From Streptosporangium lutulentum (GTDB lineage: Bacteria; Actinomycetota; Actinomycetes; Streptosporangiales; Streptosporangiaceae), in assembly GCF_030811455.1 (NCBI RefSeq), contig NZ_JAUSQU010000001.1:8866001-8930000 (forward strand): a stretch of DNA of 64,000 nucleotides, in the 5' to 3' direction. The notes beneath the pieces were generated by a model. That model was not told where the DNA came from, did no database searches, and saw nothing but the letters and a program-made list of their open reading frames with translations. Of the stretch, positions 36,875 through 45,879 are shown piece after piece. The position numbers and the translations under genes are program-made. Positions within the stretch are counted from its first letter, which is position 1, and every line of letters starts with the position of its first letter.

Positions 36875-36964
36875 TGATGCGGGTGGGGTCTCGTGAGGCG
36901 CCAGACGTCTCTTGATGTCGTCTTTTTGCCATAGAGACGGGTAAAGCCAGCCTTGCCCTGAAAT

Positions 36965-36990
36965 TGTGACCAAATTCACATTGGTATAGT
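36965..36990 (+). promoter_or_regulatory. CRP-type operator and -10 element for the lytic gene
   Basis: TGTGACCAAATTCACA (36965-36980) is a perfect TGTGA-N6-TCACA site for CRP/FNR-family proteins. A TATAGT -10 (36985-36990) follows, placing transcription start near 36997. The site overlaps the -35 zone, a position that often represses; activation from this spot is less usual. It lies between the response-regulator gene and the lytic gene at 37121, so it could affect both. Confidence 0.6.
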
Positions 36991-37003
36991 AAATGCCATG
37001 AAA

Positions 37004-37104
37004 GTGCATGTGGTCTGGGGTGTAAGTCGCGAAAAGGTAGGGAAACCTCCTAGGGAAGACCAACCAACTCTCCGGTTTCGGTTGCGGACCACCCCCCTGT
37101 GCAC
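37004..37104 (+). ncRNA. Structured leader of the lytic gene, ydaO (c-di-AMP riboswitch)-like
   Basis: GTGCA (37004-37008) pairs with TGCAC (37100-37104) and GGGGTG (37017-37022) with CACCCC (37090-37095 region). Two inner hairpins (GGTAGGGAAACC; TCCG...CGGA around 37070-37087) lie between. Segments such as GGGGTGTAAGTCGC, GTAGGGAAACCTCC and AAGCTCGTAGG recall conserved parts of ydaO RNAs (GGGGUGAAUCGC, GUAGGGAAACCUUCC, CAGCUAACCUCGUAGG). It is shorter and more divergent than Streptomyces rpfA riboswitches, so the family call is tentative. Confidence 0.4.
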
Positions 37105-37120
37105 GGCAAGCTCGTAGGTC

Positions 37121-37840
37121 GTGAGTCCAGGATCACCGAACGATCGCCCAGCTTCCCGCACCCGCCGTTCGACCAGAAGGTCGGCCAAGGCCAAGACGCC
37201 GGGCTGGCTGACCCCCAAGCGCGTCACGATCTCCGGCGCCCTGGTCGTGATCTTCGTGGGCGGCGGAAGCTTCACCGCCTACACCGCGATCCAGAACGCG
37301 AACGCCCCGAAGGGGCCACCCGTCTCCCTGGACGAGATGGCGCAGATGTTCGGCGGAGACCCGTTCGGCCCCGACCCGCAGGCCGACATGCTCAAGGAGC
37401 AGGCCGCCCAGGCGCTCAAGGCCGACACACTGGCGGCCCAGAGAGAGCACCGCAAGGTGCTCAACCCGATCAAGATCGTCGATGAGGCGCCCGGCGGCGA
37501 CGGGTTCCGTCCGCAGAAGCTTCCTCCCGGCACGGCCAACCCGAGTGGCAACAAGGCGCTGGGCAAGCAGATGCTCGCCGCGCGCGGCTGGTCCGACCAG
37601 TGGGGCTGCCTGGAGTCGCTGTGGATGAAGGAGAGCGGCTGGAACGAGCGTGCGATGAACACCTCCAGCGGCGCCTACGGCATCCCCCAGTCGCTTCCCG
37701 GATCCAAGATGGCCAGCGCCGGCAATGACTGGCAGACCAATGCGGCCACCCAGATCGAGTGGGGTCTCAGCTATATCAAGGGCCGCTATGGCACGCCCTG
37801 TGGTGCCTGGAGCCATTCGCAGGCCAAGGGCTGGTACTGA
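37121..37840 (+). CDS. Transglycosylase-like cell-wall lytic protein
   Basis: A 239-residue exported protein. An N-terminal basic cytoplasmic region (1-35), one membrane anchor (about 38-60, VTISGALVVIFVGGGSFTAYTAI), an Ala/Gln-rich helical linker and a C-terminal lysozyme-fold domain (about 145-239). The catalytic Glu is in WMKESGWNERAMNTSSGAYGIPQ, the pattern of aggregation-promoting-factor-like and SLT transglycosylases. GTG 37121 follows AGGTC closely. The CRP-type site and the structured leader upstream match the control of resuscitation-promoting and lytic factors in other actinobacteria. Confidence 0.88.
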   Translation: MSPGSPNDRPASRTRRSTRRSAKAKTPGWLTPKRVTISGALVVIFVGGGSFTAYTAIQNANAPKGPPVSLDEMAQMFGGDPFGPDPQADMLKEQAAQALKADTLAAQREHRKVLNPIKIVDEAPGGDGFRPQKLPPGTANPSGNKALGKQMLAARGWSDQWGCLESLWMKESGWNERAMNTSSGAYGIPQSLPGSKMASAGNDWQTNAATQIEWGLSYIKGRYGTPCGAWSHSQAKGWY

Positions 37841-37900
37841 GAGACCAGAAGTCGGCAAGTCTTACCGCGTCCCGGGCGCGGGCGTCGCACCCTTGGCCGC

Positions 37901-39883
37901 ATGGATGTGAAGGTCAGCGTGGTGGTGCCGGTGCACAACCCCGGTGATAGCGCCGACGCCTGTATCCGGTCCGTACTGGAACAGTCGATGGCCTCGGACG
38001 AATACGAGGTCATCTTCGCCGACGACGGGTCGGACGACGGTATCCAGCAGCGGCTCGACGCCGTCGCCGCGGTGCGCTCGAACGTGAGAGTGCTCCACAT
38101 GACGCCGACGGGGTCGCCGATGCGCGGCCGGAACGTCGCACTGGTGGTCGCCAGGGGCGAGTACGTGTACCTGATGGGGCAGACCGACCGCCTGGAGCGG
38201 ACGGCCCTGGAGAAGATGTACGAACGCGCCGTCGAGACCGAGGCCGACATCCTCATCGGGCGGCTGGTCAACGACCAGGGGCCGCCCTCCACGGTCTTCG
38301 ACGCCAACCGCGAGCGCGCCGACATCGTCAAGGACCGGCTGCTGTCGCTGCTCACACCGCACAAACTCTTTCGCAGGACGTTCCTGGACGCCGAGGCGCT
38401 GAACTTCGCGGATCCCGGCGGACGCCTGGCCGAGCAGGCGTTCGTGATCCGCGCCTACCTGCGGGCCAAGGTCGTCACCATCCTGGCCGACCAGGTCTGC
38501 TGCCACGTCGAGGAGCGGCCCGAGCCGCCCGAGGACCCCTACGTCTGGGTCGCCGAACTGCGCGAACTCCTCGACATCATCGACGCGGAGGTTCCCGAGG
38601 GGCGCCAGCGGGACCGGATGTACGCGCACTGGTTTCGCACCGCGGTGCTGCGCCGGCTCGGAGGAAGTGAGTTCACCTCGTCCGCCCGAACGAGGGCGGC
38701 CACCTTCACGACCCTGCGCGAGGTGGTCGTCCAGCGCTTTCCCCCGCGGCTGGACCACTACGTGCCCGTGCACCTGCGGGCCCGGGCCGCGCTGCTCCGC
38801 GCGGGCAGGCTCGACCAGCTCCTCGTGCTGCTCAAAGCCATGCGCGGCACCCACCTGCGGGCCGACCTCCAGGAGGTCCTCTGGAACGACGGCGTGTTCA
38901 CCATGGGGCTCACCGTGGAGATCGTGCAGGCCGACGGCGTCCCGATCCGGTTCACCCCGTACGGCGAGGAGGGCCTGCTCTGGGAGCCGCCGGTGTTCCT
39001 CGACGGGCTCCGCCTCCCGCCCGAGCTGGCCGACGTCGGCCAGGCCGCCGCCCGGACCCGGCTGGAGGTCTACGTCAGGCACTCCGGCACCGGGGTCGTC
39101 TACTTCCTGCCCGTGGAGTGCTCGATCGTCCGCGTCCGGCAGCGCGACGGGGTCAAGATCAGACTCCAGGCCACGGGGACGGCCCGGCTGGACGTGAACT
39201 CCGCGGCCCTCGGCCGTCCGCTGCGGCCGGGACTCTGGGAGATCCACGTGCGCATGTACAGCGGGACCCACAAAGCGCGCACCCGCGTGACCGGATCGCC
39301 GCTGAACTGCACCGGGACGCTGGCCCACTACTCCAAGCGGCTGGTCATTCCCTGGTGGTCGGATCAGGGCGAACTGGGCATCTGCGTGGAGCCCCGCTCG
39401 TTCTCCGAGTCGATCGTCCTGGTCTCACCGGGGGCGACGATCACCCGGCAGCGCGGGCACGTCTTTGTCGTCGTGCCCGTGCCGTACGTGCCGCCCAGCG
39501 GGGGACCGCCCGCGGAGCTGATACTGCGCCGGCCCACGGGCAAGGAGCGCGAGGTCTGCGTGCCCGCCCTCGTCGAGCCGGGCGTCCCGGGGGAACTCGC
39601 CGGGCGGCTGATCGCCAAGGTCCCGATCCGGCGGGTGCGCGGGGAGGGCTTTCTCACCCCGGGAGACTGGGTGCCGTTCCTGCGGGTGGAGGACCAGGAG
39701 GTCGGGCTCCGCTTCAAGATGGGGATGAGGCGGGGCGGACGGGTGGAGATCCGCGAGTCCGCCGCCGCCCGGCCCTCAGGGCCCTGGTACCCGGTGCTGA
39801 AGCGCCTCGCGCGGCGGATTCCCGGGGCCCGCGGCACGGCCCGGATGATCCGGACCGTGCAGCGGCGTTACGCGCCCAGCTGA
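37901..39883 (+). CDS. Family 2 glycosyltransferase with large C-terminal region
   Basis: A 660-residue protein. The N-terminal GT-A domain (about 1-230) has VSVVVPVHNPGDSADACIRSVLEQ, the nucleotide-sugar site FADDGSDDG and a GRNVALVVARGEYVYLMGQTD segment. A DxD/QTD-type metal site seems present in variant form. The rest (about 230-660) includes helical regions and beta-rich C-terminal modules; this layout is seen in actinobacterial glycosyltransferases linked to teichoic-acid-like or cell-surface polymers. No membrane segment. The 3' end overlaps the convergent hydrolase gene by 16 bp. Confidence 0.85.
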   Translation: MDVKVSVVVPVHNPGDSADACIRSVLEQSMASDEYEVIFADDGSDDGIQQRLDAVAAVRSNVRVLHMTPTGSPMRGRNVALVVARGEYVYLMGQTDRLERTALEKMYERAVETEADILIGRLVNDQGPPSTVFDANRERADIVKDRLLSLLTPHKLFRRTFLDAEALNFADPGGRLAEQAFVIRAYLRAKVVTILADQVCCHVEERPEPPEDPYVWVAELRELLDIIDAEVPEGRQRDRMYAHWFRTAVLRRLGGSEFTSSARTRAATFTTLREVVVQRFPPRLDHYVPVHLRARAALLRAGRLDQLLVLLKAMRGTHLRADLQEVLWNDGVFTMGLTVEIVQADGVPIRFTPYGEEGLLWEPPVFLDGLRLPPELADVGQAAARTRLEVYVRHSGTGVVYFLPVECSIVRVRQRDGVKIRLQATGTARLDVNSAALGRPLRPGLWEIHVRMYSGTHKARTRVTGSPLNCTGTLAHYSKRLVIPWWSDQGELGICVEPRSFSESIVLVSPGATITRQRGHVFVVVPVPYVPPSGGPPAELILRRPTGKEREVCVPALVEPGVPGELAGRLIAKVPIRRVRGEGFLTPGDWVPFLRVEDQEVGLRFKMGMRRGGRVEIRESAAARPSGPWYPVLKRLARRIPGARGTARMIRTVQRRYAPS

Positions 39884-41268
39884 CACTCGTTGACGAGGTC
39901 CCCGCTCGACGGCCGCGGCAGGGTCGCGCTCGGCGGCGGGCTCTTCTTCCGCTCCACCCAGTTCTCCAGGGACTCGAACGCGCTGCGGAAGCACGGCAGC
40001 ATCGGCCGGAGCTTGTCGGGGTAGGTGGCGTAGAGGCCGTCCACGTGGTTGCCGTCGGTGATCCGGTAGTAGCGGAACGGCCTGCGGTCGCCCACCATGT
40101 CCGCGTAGACGTCGCTGGAACGGGAGATCGGCAGCAGCGTGTCCAGCGTGCCGTGGATCGTGATCAGCGGCTTGCCGATCTTGCCGGTGAGGCCGATCCG
40201 CTTCATCGCCTTGTACGGCTTGCGCGCGTCGTAGTCGTAGTCGGCGTCGCACGCCGGGGTGCCCGAGACGCAGAACGGGGTGCCCGCCACGGTGTCACCG
40301 TCGAAGGAGGGGTCGAGCTCCTCGCGGTAGACGCGCTGGGTGAGGTCCCAGTAGTACTGGTAGTGGTAGGGCCACAGGAACTCCGACCCCTTGGCGAATC
40401 CGGCGTCGTACATCCCCTGGGTGTCGCCCTTGGGGTAGGCCCGCATCGCCGGGGGCAGGTAGTTGAGCAGGTTGTCGCCCTCGGTCCGCCAGAGCGTGCC
40501 CTCCCAGTCGATCCCGCCGTCGTAGAGCTTGGCCTGGTTCTCCAACTGCCAGCGGACCAGGTAGCCGCCGTTGGAGATGCCCGCGGCGTAGGTCCGCTGG
40601 GGAGCCCTGCCGTACCGCTGCGCGACGACCGCCTTGGCCGCGACCGCGATCTGTGTGACCCGGTCGTTCCACTCGGCGACGGCGTCGCCGGGCTTGCGGC
40701 CGTCGAGGTAGAAGGTGGCGCCGACGTTGCCCTTGTCCGTCACGGCGTACGCGTAGCCCTTGGCCAGCGCCCAGTCGGAGACGGTGAAGTCGTTGGCGTA
40801 CTGCTCCCGGTTGCCCGGGGTGCCCGTCACGACCAGCCCGCCGTTCCAGCGGTCGGGCAGCCGGAGCACGAACTGGGAGTCGTGGTTCCAGCCGTGGGTC
40901 GTGTTGAAGGTCGAGGTGTCGGGGAAGTAGCCGTCGATCTGGATTCCGGGGACGCCCGTGGGGTTGACCGCGCCCGCGGGGTGCAGCCCCGCCCAGTCGG
41001 TGGGGTCGGTGTGCCCCGAGACGACGGTGCCCGCCGTGGTGAGATCGTCCAGACAGGCCTTCACCTGGAGCTCGGCCCCCGGGACCTTCACCCGGTCCAC
41101 CCGCGCGCAGTGCCCGTCGGACGACGCGACCGCGGCCGGTGCGCCCGCCAGCAGGGTGGCGGCGGTGAGGACGGTGAGCCCGGCGGCCAGTACGGCTCCG
41201 CGCGGTCGTGCCCGCCCCGTCGCGTCCGGAGTGGTCTGGGGGGAACGCAGGCTTGAGAGGATACGCAT
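39868..41268 (-). CDS. Secreted alpha/beta hydrolase (tannase or 3-hydroxybutyrate-oligomer hydrolase-like)
   Basis: A 466-residue secreted protein with a cleavable signal peptide (about 1-49, ending AGAPAAVAS). The nucleophile is the Ser of GISNGGYLVRW (a G-x-S-x-G motif), the acid is probably in HGTLDTLLP, and the His in GNHVDGLY. It looks like the tannase/feruloyl-esterase and 3-hydroxybutyrate-oligomer-hydrolase superfamily. The next gene starts 3 bp after its stop on the same strand, and the neighbours (MHS transporter, PucR-type regulator, 3-hydroxybutyrate dehydrogenase) favour hydrolysis of hydroxybutyrate oligomers outside the cell. The exact substrate is inferred. Confidence 0.75.
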   Translation of the reverse strand: MRILSSLRSPQTTPDATGRARPRGAVLAAGLTVLTAATLLAGAPAAVASSDGHCARVDRVKVPGAELQVKACLDDLTTAGTVVSGHTDPTDWAGLHPAGAVNPTGVPGIQIDGYFPDTSTFNTTHGWNHDSQFVLRLPDRWNGGLVVTGTPGNREQYANDFTVSDWALAKGYAYAVTDKGNVGATFYLDGRKPGDAVAEWNDRVTQIAVAAKAVVAQRYGRAPQRTYAAGISNGGYLVRWQLENQAKLYDGGIDWEGTLWRTEGDNLLNYLPPAMRAYPKGDTQGMYDAGFAKGSEFLWPYHYQYYWDLTQRVYREELDPSFDGDTVAGTPFCVSGTPACDADYDYDARKPYKAMKRIGLTGKIGKPLITIHGTLDTLLPISRSSDVYADMVGDRRPFRYYRITDGNHVDGLYATYPDKLRPMLPCFRSAFESLENWVERKKSPPPSATLPRPSSGDLVNECQLGA

Positions 41269-41271
41269 CGG

Positions 41272-42291
41272 TCAGCTCCGCTTCAGGTGGTCGGAGAGAG
41301 CGGCGCGGAACTCTCCGGGTCGTTCGATGTGAGGGCTGTGGCCGCAGTCCAGGACGACCTCGGTGTGGTTGCCGTACCGTTCGAGCACGGCCCGGGTCTG
41401 GGCGATCATCGGCTGCGCAGGGATGCCGGGGGAGCCGGGGATGGCGCCGAGGGCGCCCAGGTGGGCCAGGTCGAACAGCGAGGTGTCGGAGACGATCACG
41501 TCCGCGTCGCCCCTGATCCACAGGATCGGCGGCTTGGGGTCGATCGTGTGCAGGTCGTCGAGCCGGAAGTGCGTCGGCGCGAACGAGTTGAGCACGCCCC
41601 GCGTGCCGGGGGCGACCCCGGGCCAGACGTCGGAGGAGACCGCGTCGCCCGGGTAGTGGTCCTCGCCGATCCTGGTGGAGAGCATCGAGGCGACGAAGGC
41701 GTCCTCGTCCTTCTCGTCGATCACCGCTCCGGGCTTGACGTACGTCGTCCTGAACACGTTCCTCGGTGACACCGGGGAGTCTGCGGAGGTGTCTCCGGCC
41801 GCGAGCAGCTTCACGAAGTCGAGGTTCGCGCCCCCGGCCCCGCCGCCGATCCCGTCGGGGTGGTTCAGCGCGCCGTCCGCCCCGTGCGTGCCGCCGAAGC
41901 CGTACGGCGAGATCGGATTGACCAGCGTCACGCTCCGCACGACGGACGGCCGGTCGCGCAGCATCTGCAGGACCACGCCGCCGCCCATGCTCCAGCCCAC
42001 CAGGTGCACGCTGGAAAGGGCGAGGGCGTCGATCAGCGCGAGGACGTCGTCGGAGTAGTCCCGCAGGCCGCGGGTGGCGTCGATCGGCGCGGGATCGGTG
42101 TCGCCGAATCCCCGCAGGTCGACGGCGAGCGGGCGGTAGTCGTCCGCCAGGGCGAGCAGCGTGTCCCGCCAGAAGGCGGCGCTTGAAACGTTCCCGTGGA
42201 CGAACAGCACCGCCTCGCCCTCGGCCTTGCCGGTTGACAGGACGTTCTGCGTGATCCGGGCGGTGGAGACCGGCCGGTTCTGGAGGTCCAT
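41272..42291 (-). CDS. Cytoplasmic alpha/beta-fold hydrolase
   Basis: A 339-residue hydrolase without a signal peptide. Oxyanion strand VLFVHGNVSSAAFW, nucleophile Ser in LVGWSMGGGVV, acid Asp in LWIRGDADVIVSD and catalytic His in DCGHSPHIERP. A cap-like insertion lies at about 130-230. It lies between the secreted hydrolase and the MHS transporter, close on both sides (3 and 18 bp), so all three form one operon. Ester or lactone cleavage of the imported acid is a natural role. Epoxide hydrolase or haloperoxidase relatives are alternatives. Confidence 0.85.
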   Translation of the reverse strand: MDLQNRPVSTARITQNVLSTGKAEGEAVLFVHGNVSSAAFWRDTLLALADDYRPLAVDLRGFGDTDPAPIDATRGLRDYSDDVLALIDALALSSVHLVGWSMGGGVVLQMLRDRPSVVRSVTLVNPISPYGFGGTHGADGALNHPDGIGGGAGGANLDFVKLLAAGDTSADSPVSPRNVFRTTYVKPGAVIDEKDEDAFVASMLSTRIGEDHYPGDAVSSDVWPGVAPGTRGVLNSFAPTHFRLDDLHTIDPKPPILWIRGDADVIVSDTSLFDLAHLGALGAIPGSPGIPAQPMIAQTRAVLERYGNHTEVVLDCGHSPHIERPGEFRAALSDHLKRS

Positions 42292-42309
42292 CAGATATCT
42301 CCGTACGAC

Positions 42310-43680
42310 TTAGCGAATGGTCGATGTTTCTTGGGGGGTTCCGAGGGTGGCGAGGTCGCGGTCCTTGGTCTCGCGCGAGACGTACACGGTGATCAGGGTG
42401 ACCACGGCGGCGCCCGCCACGTAGAGCATGATCGGGAACGCCGAGTCGTAGGCGCTCAGCAGGGCGACCGCGATCAGCGGCGCCAGGGCGCCCGCGACGA
42501 TCGAGGCGAGCTGGGCGCCGATGGACACGCCCGAGTAACGCATCCTCGTCGCGAACAGCTCCGAGAAGAACGCGGCCTGCGGGCCGTACATCGCGCCGTG
42601 CAGGATCAGCCCGACCGTCACCGCCAGGGTGATCGCGCCGAAGTTCTTGGTGTCGATCAGGGGGAAGAACGCGAAGGCCCACAGCCCCACCCCGGCCGCG
42701 CCGAGCAGGTAGACCGGCCGGCGGCCGATCCGGTCGGAGAGCGCGCCCCACAGGGGGATCGTGAAGAAGTGGATGGCGGATCCGATCAGCACCGCGTTGA
42801 GCACGAACCCCTTGTCCAGCTTGGCCGCCTCCGTCGCGTAGACCAGGACGAAGGCGGTGATCACGTAGTAGGAGACGTTCTCCGCGAAGCGGGCGCCGAT
42901 CGCGGTCAGCACGTCCCGCCAGTGGTACTTGAACACGTCCACGATCGGCATGCTCTTGGAGGGCTCGGCGTTCGCGACCGCCTGCTGGAAGATCGGCGAC
43001 TCGCTGATGGACAGCCGGATCCACAGGCCGAGCAGCACCAGCAGGCCGGAGAGCAGGAACGGGATGCGCCAGCCCCAGGTGGTGAAGGCCTCGTCGCTCT
43101 GGACCGCGGCCAGCACCGCGAGCACCGCGGTGGCCAGCAGGTTGCCGCCGGGGGCGCCCGCCTGCGGCCAGGAGGCCCAGAAGCCGCGGCGCTTCGGGTC
43201 GCCGTGCTCGGAGACGATGAGCACCGCGCCGCCCCATTCGCCGCCGAGGGCGAAGCCCTGGACGAGCCGGAGCAGGGTCAGCAGCAGCGGGGCCAGCATG
43301 CCGATCGACGCGTGGGTGGGCAGGCAGCCGATCAGGAAGGTCGCGCCGCCCATCATCAGCAGGCTGATGACCAGGAGCTTCTTACGGCCGAGCCGGTCGC
43401 CGTAGTGGCCGAAGACCAGCGCGCCCAGCGGGCGGGCGACGAAGCCCACCGCGTAGGTGAGGAACGCCAGCAGGGTGCCGGTGAGCGGGTCCGACGCGGG
43501 GAAGAACAGGGCGGGGAAGACCAGGGCGGCGGCCGAGCCGTACAGGAAGAAGTCGTACCACTCGATCGTCGTGCCGACGAGGCTGGCGGCGACGATCCTT
43601 CCGATGGGGGTGCGGGTTTTTTCTGCCGTTGGATCCGATGAGGGATCCGTGGAGTTTACCCGCCGGGGGATGCGCTTCAT
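42310..43680 (-). CDS. MFS metabolite:H+ symporter (MHS family)
   Basis: A 456-residue, 12-helix transporter. The conserved MHS motifs are present: TTIEWYDFFLYGSAAALVFPALFFP, GFVARPLGALVFGHYGDRLGRKKLL (the MFS motif A) and LRLVQGFALGGEWGGAVLIV. Members import organic acids such as shikimate, ketoglutarate, citrate, proline/betaine and 3-hydroxybutyrate-like compounds with protons. Next to BdhA and the hydrolases, a hydroxy-acid is the probable substrate. The start region carries an AT-rich dyad TTTCG-TT-CGAAA (43690-43701). Confidence 0.9.
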   Translation of the reverse strand: MKRIPRRVNSTDPSSDPTAEKTRTPIGRIVAASLVGTTIEWYDFFLYGSAAALVFPALFFPASDPLTGTLLAFLTYAVGFVARPLGALVFGHYGDRLGRKKLLVISLLMMGGATFLIGCLPTHASIGMLAPLLLTLLRLVQGFALGGEWGGAVLIVSEHGDPKRRGFWASWPQAGAPGGNLLATAVLAVLAAVQSDEAFTTWGWRIPFLLSGLLVLLGLWIRLSISESPIFQQAVANAEPSKSMPIVDVFKYHWRDVLTAIGARFAENVSYYVITAFVLVYATEAAKLDKGFVLNAVLIGSAIHFFTIPLWGALSDRIGRRPVYLLGAAGVGLWAFAFFPLIDTKNFGAITLAVTVGLILHGAMYGPQAAFFSELFATRMRYSGVSIGAQLASIVAGALAPLIAVALLSAYDSAFPIMLYVAGAAVVTLITVYVSRETKDRDLATLGTPQETSTIR

Positions 43681-43957
43681 CGATAACGTTCTTTCGTTCG
43701 AAACGGGCAGGGCTTGTCCGTCGCCTACCTCGACTGAGGAAAGCGAGAAGCCACTCCTCCCGGGAGTGGAGGAGTCACCTCACTCACCGATGGGTTGAGC
43801 TGTTGGGGGATGTCGGCTCACGGTACGTAGTGACCGACGTCACTCCTATGGGTCCAGTAGCCATAGCAGGCGGCTGGGTTATGTGGGCATATGCGATAAC
43901 GGCGGAAAGTGATCGGGTCGGCGCGTGGTGAAGTTGTGATCGCGCTGCGGACGCGGA
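43681..43957. promoter_or_regulatory. Regulatory region between the MHS gene and the PucR-type regulator gene
   Basis: A 277-bp gap with no gene. It holds a perfect hairpin CCACTCC-TCCCG-GGAGTGG (43751-43769), the dyad TTTCG-TT-CGAAA (43690-43701) just upstream of the transporter start, and a loose dyad GTTAT...ATAAC (43879-43901). These are candidate sites for the PucR-type regulator and a possible terminator for its neighbour's transcription. Confidence 0.4.
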
Positions 43958-45808
43958 CTACCTGCTGAGGCGGTGGAGGCGGAGGGCGAGCTGGATCTCC
44001 AGGGCGCGCTCCGGCTCCTGCCAGCCCACGCCGAGGAGCTGGGCGATCCGCTCCAGCCGCTGGGTGACGGTGTTGACGTGGATGTGCAGGGCGTCGGCCG
44101 TACGGGAGAGCGAGCCGCCCGCGGCGAAGTAGGCGGTGAGCGTGCGGATCAGCGCGGTGTTCCTGCGGGCGTCGTAGTCGATCACCGGGCCGATCACCGA
44201 GCCGAGGAACGACTCGATGTCGTGCCCGTCGCCGACGAGAAGGCCGACGAAGCCCAGCTCGGTGGGGCTCGCCCCCTCCCCGGCCCGGCCCAGGGCCAGC
44301 AGGGCGTCGGCGCAGCGCTGCGCCTCGTGGTGGGCCGCGGCGACCTGGCCGGGGCCGTGCACCGGGCCGGAGGCGCCCGCCGTGGCCGGGTGGCCGAGCG
44401 AGGCGCTCAGCTCGGCCGCCACCCGTTTGGCGAGGTGGCCCGGCCGGTCGCCGGGCAGCAGCAGCACCACCTCGTCCCCGCGCTGGGCGGCGAGGCCGTG
44501 ATGCAGGGTGGCCTGCGAGGAGGCCCAGAAGGCGGCGCGCTCACGCTGGCCGCCGTGACGAACCACGACCACGACGTGGCCGGCGCCCAGATCCACCCCG
44601 ACCCGCCTGGCGCGCTCGGCCAGGCCGTCGAGGGCGGGACGGGAGATCAGGTCGTCGAGCAGTTCGCCCCTGACCCGGCCCTCCGCCTCGGCCACCGTAC
44701 GGCGGAACAGCAGCAGCAGCGCGGTGACCAGGGCGGCCCGTTCGAGGATGCGCTGGTCGGTGTCCGCCACGTGGCCGTTCGCCCGCAGCACGAGCGTGCA
44801 CAGCGGCTCGGCCCCCACGTCCACCGAGGCGACCAGCAGGTTTCCCCTCTTCACCGTGCGGCCCAGCGCCCGCGACGACTGGGCGGCGTCGAACACCCCG
44901 GCGTCCAGCTCGCCCGCGTCCCCGGTGATCGGCCGCCCGGCGTCGTCCAGTACGGCCAGCGAGCCGCCCAGCACCTCCGTCACCACCGCGGCCACGTCCT
45001 CGACCCCGCCGCCGCGCAGCACCAGCCCGGTCATCCGATCGTGCGCGAGCGCGGCGCGCTCCACGGCCTGGCTGTGCGCGTTCACCTGCCGGTTGGCCTC
45101 GCTGAGCTCCTCCAGCGCGTTCCTGGTCTCCTGCAGCAGCCGGGCGTTGTCGATCGCCACCGCCGCGTGCGCGGCCAGCGAGCCGAGCAGGACCACCTCG
45201 TCCTGGGTGAACGGCCGCACGCTCCGGTTGGCCGCGAACAGCACCCCGATCACCCGCGTGCCGAGCTTGAGCGGCACACCCAGGATGGCGACCAGGCCCT
45301 CCTCGAGCACGGCGTCGTCGATGTGGCTCTTGTGGCGGAAACGTTCGTCGGCGAAGTAGTCGGCCGTCGAGTACGGCGTGGCGGTCTGGGCCACCAGCCC
45401 GCCGAGACCGACGCCCATGGCCAGGCGCAGCGCGCGGAACTTGGCCGACACCGAGCCGTCGGTCACCCGCATCCAGGTGTCGCCCCGCTCGGAGTCGTGC
45501 AGCGTCATGTAGGCGGCGTCGGTGCCGAGCAACTGCCTGGCCCGGTGCACGATGGCCTCCAGGACGGCGTTCAGGTCCCGTAGCCCCGCGAGGTCGCCGG
45601 CGGTGTCGAACAGCGCCGACAGCTCCGCCTCCCGCTTGGCCCTGCGCCGCAGCAGCGCCCGCACCTTCAGCGCGGTGAGCTTGGCCTCCTCCAGCTCGGC
45701 CAGCGTCACCGCGTCGGCTCCACCGGTCCTGGCGGCGAGAATGGGCCCTTCGAACTCGACCGCCGACGCTTCTCTGGCCAGTAATTCGAGGAAGACCCGT
45801 GCGCTCAT
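43958..45808 (-). CDS. GAF-domain PucR-type transcriptional regulator
   Basis: A 616-residue regulator: a helical N-terminus (about 40-65), a GAF domain (about 75-225, LLGTDAAYMTLHDSERGD, with a VAILGVPLKLGTRVIGVLFAANRS segment), a PucR-like central part (about 270-450) and a C-terminal HTH_30 domain (about 560-610, YFAAGGSLSRTADALHIHVNTVTQRLERI). I take ATG 45808 (MSARVFLELLARE). Such regulators often control uptake and use of small organic acids, ureides or alcohols. It lies between the transporter and bdhA, 72 bp downstream of bdhA on the same strand. Confidence 0.87.
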   Translation of the reverse strand: MSARVFLELLAREASAVEFEGPILAARTGGADAVTLAELEEAKLTALKVRALLRRRAKREAELSALFDTAGDLAGLRDLNAVLEAIVHRARQLLGTDAAYMTLHDSERGDTWMRVTDGSVSAKFRALRLAMGVGLGGLVAQTATPYSTADYFADERFRHKSHIDDAVLEEGLVAILGVPLKLGTRVIGVLFAANRSVRPFTQDEVVLLGSLAAHAAVAIDNARLLQETRNALEELSEANRQVNAHSQAVERAALAHDRMTGLVLRGGGVEDVAAVVTEVLGGSLAVLDDAGRPITGDAGELDAGVFDAAQSSRALGRTVKRGNLLVASVDVGAEPLCTLVLRANGHVADTDQRILERAALVTALLLLFRRTVAEAEGRVRGELLDDLISRPALDGLAERARRVGVDLGAGHVVVVVRHGGQRERAAFWASSQATLHHGLAAQRGDEVVLLLPGDRPGHLAKRVAAELSASLGHPATAGASGPVHGPGQVAAAHHEAQRCADALLALGRAGEGASPTELGFVGLLVGDGHDIESFLGSVIGPVIDYDARRNTALIRTLTAYFAAGGSLSRTADALHIHVNTVTQRLERIAQLLGVGWQEPERALEIQLALRLHRLSR

Positions 45809-45879
45809 GCCGCCTATTCTCATGGCGACGCTGCGCGTCGCGGCTTCGGGGCTGTCAACCGGTGCCTTCCATCGAGGGT

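Noticed and set aside
40295..43237. 980-codon open frame on the minus strand
   Set aside because: Same strand as, but out of frame with, three recognised genes; the sequence is low-complexity Arg/Pro/Gly, typical of a wrong frame.
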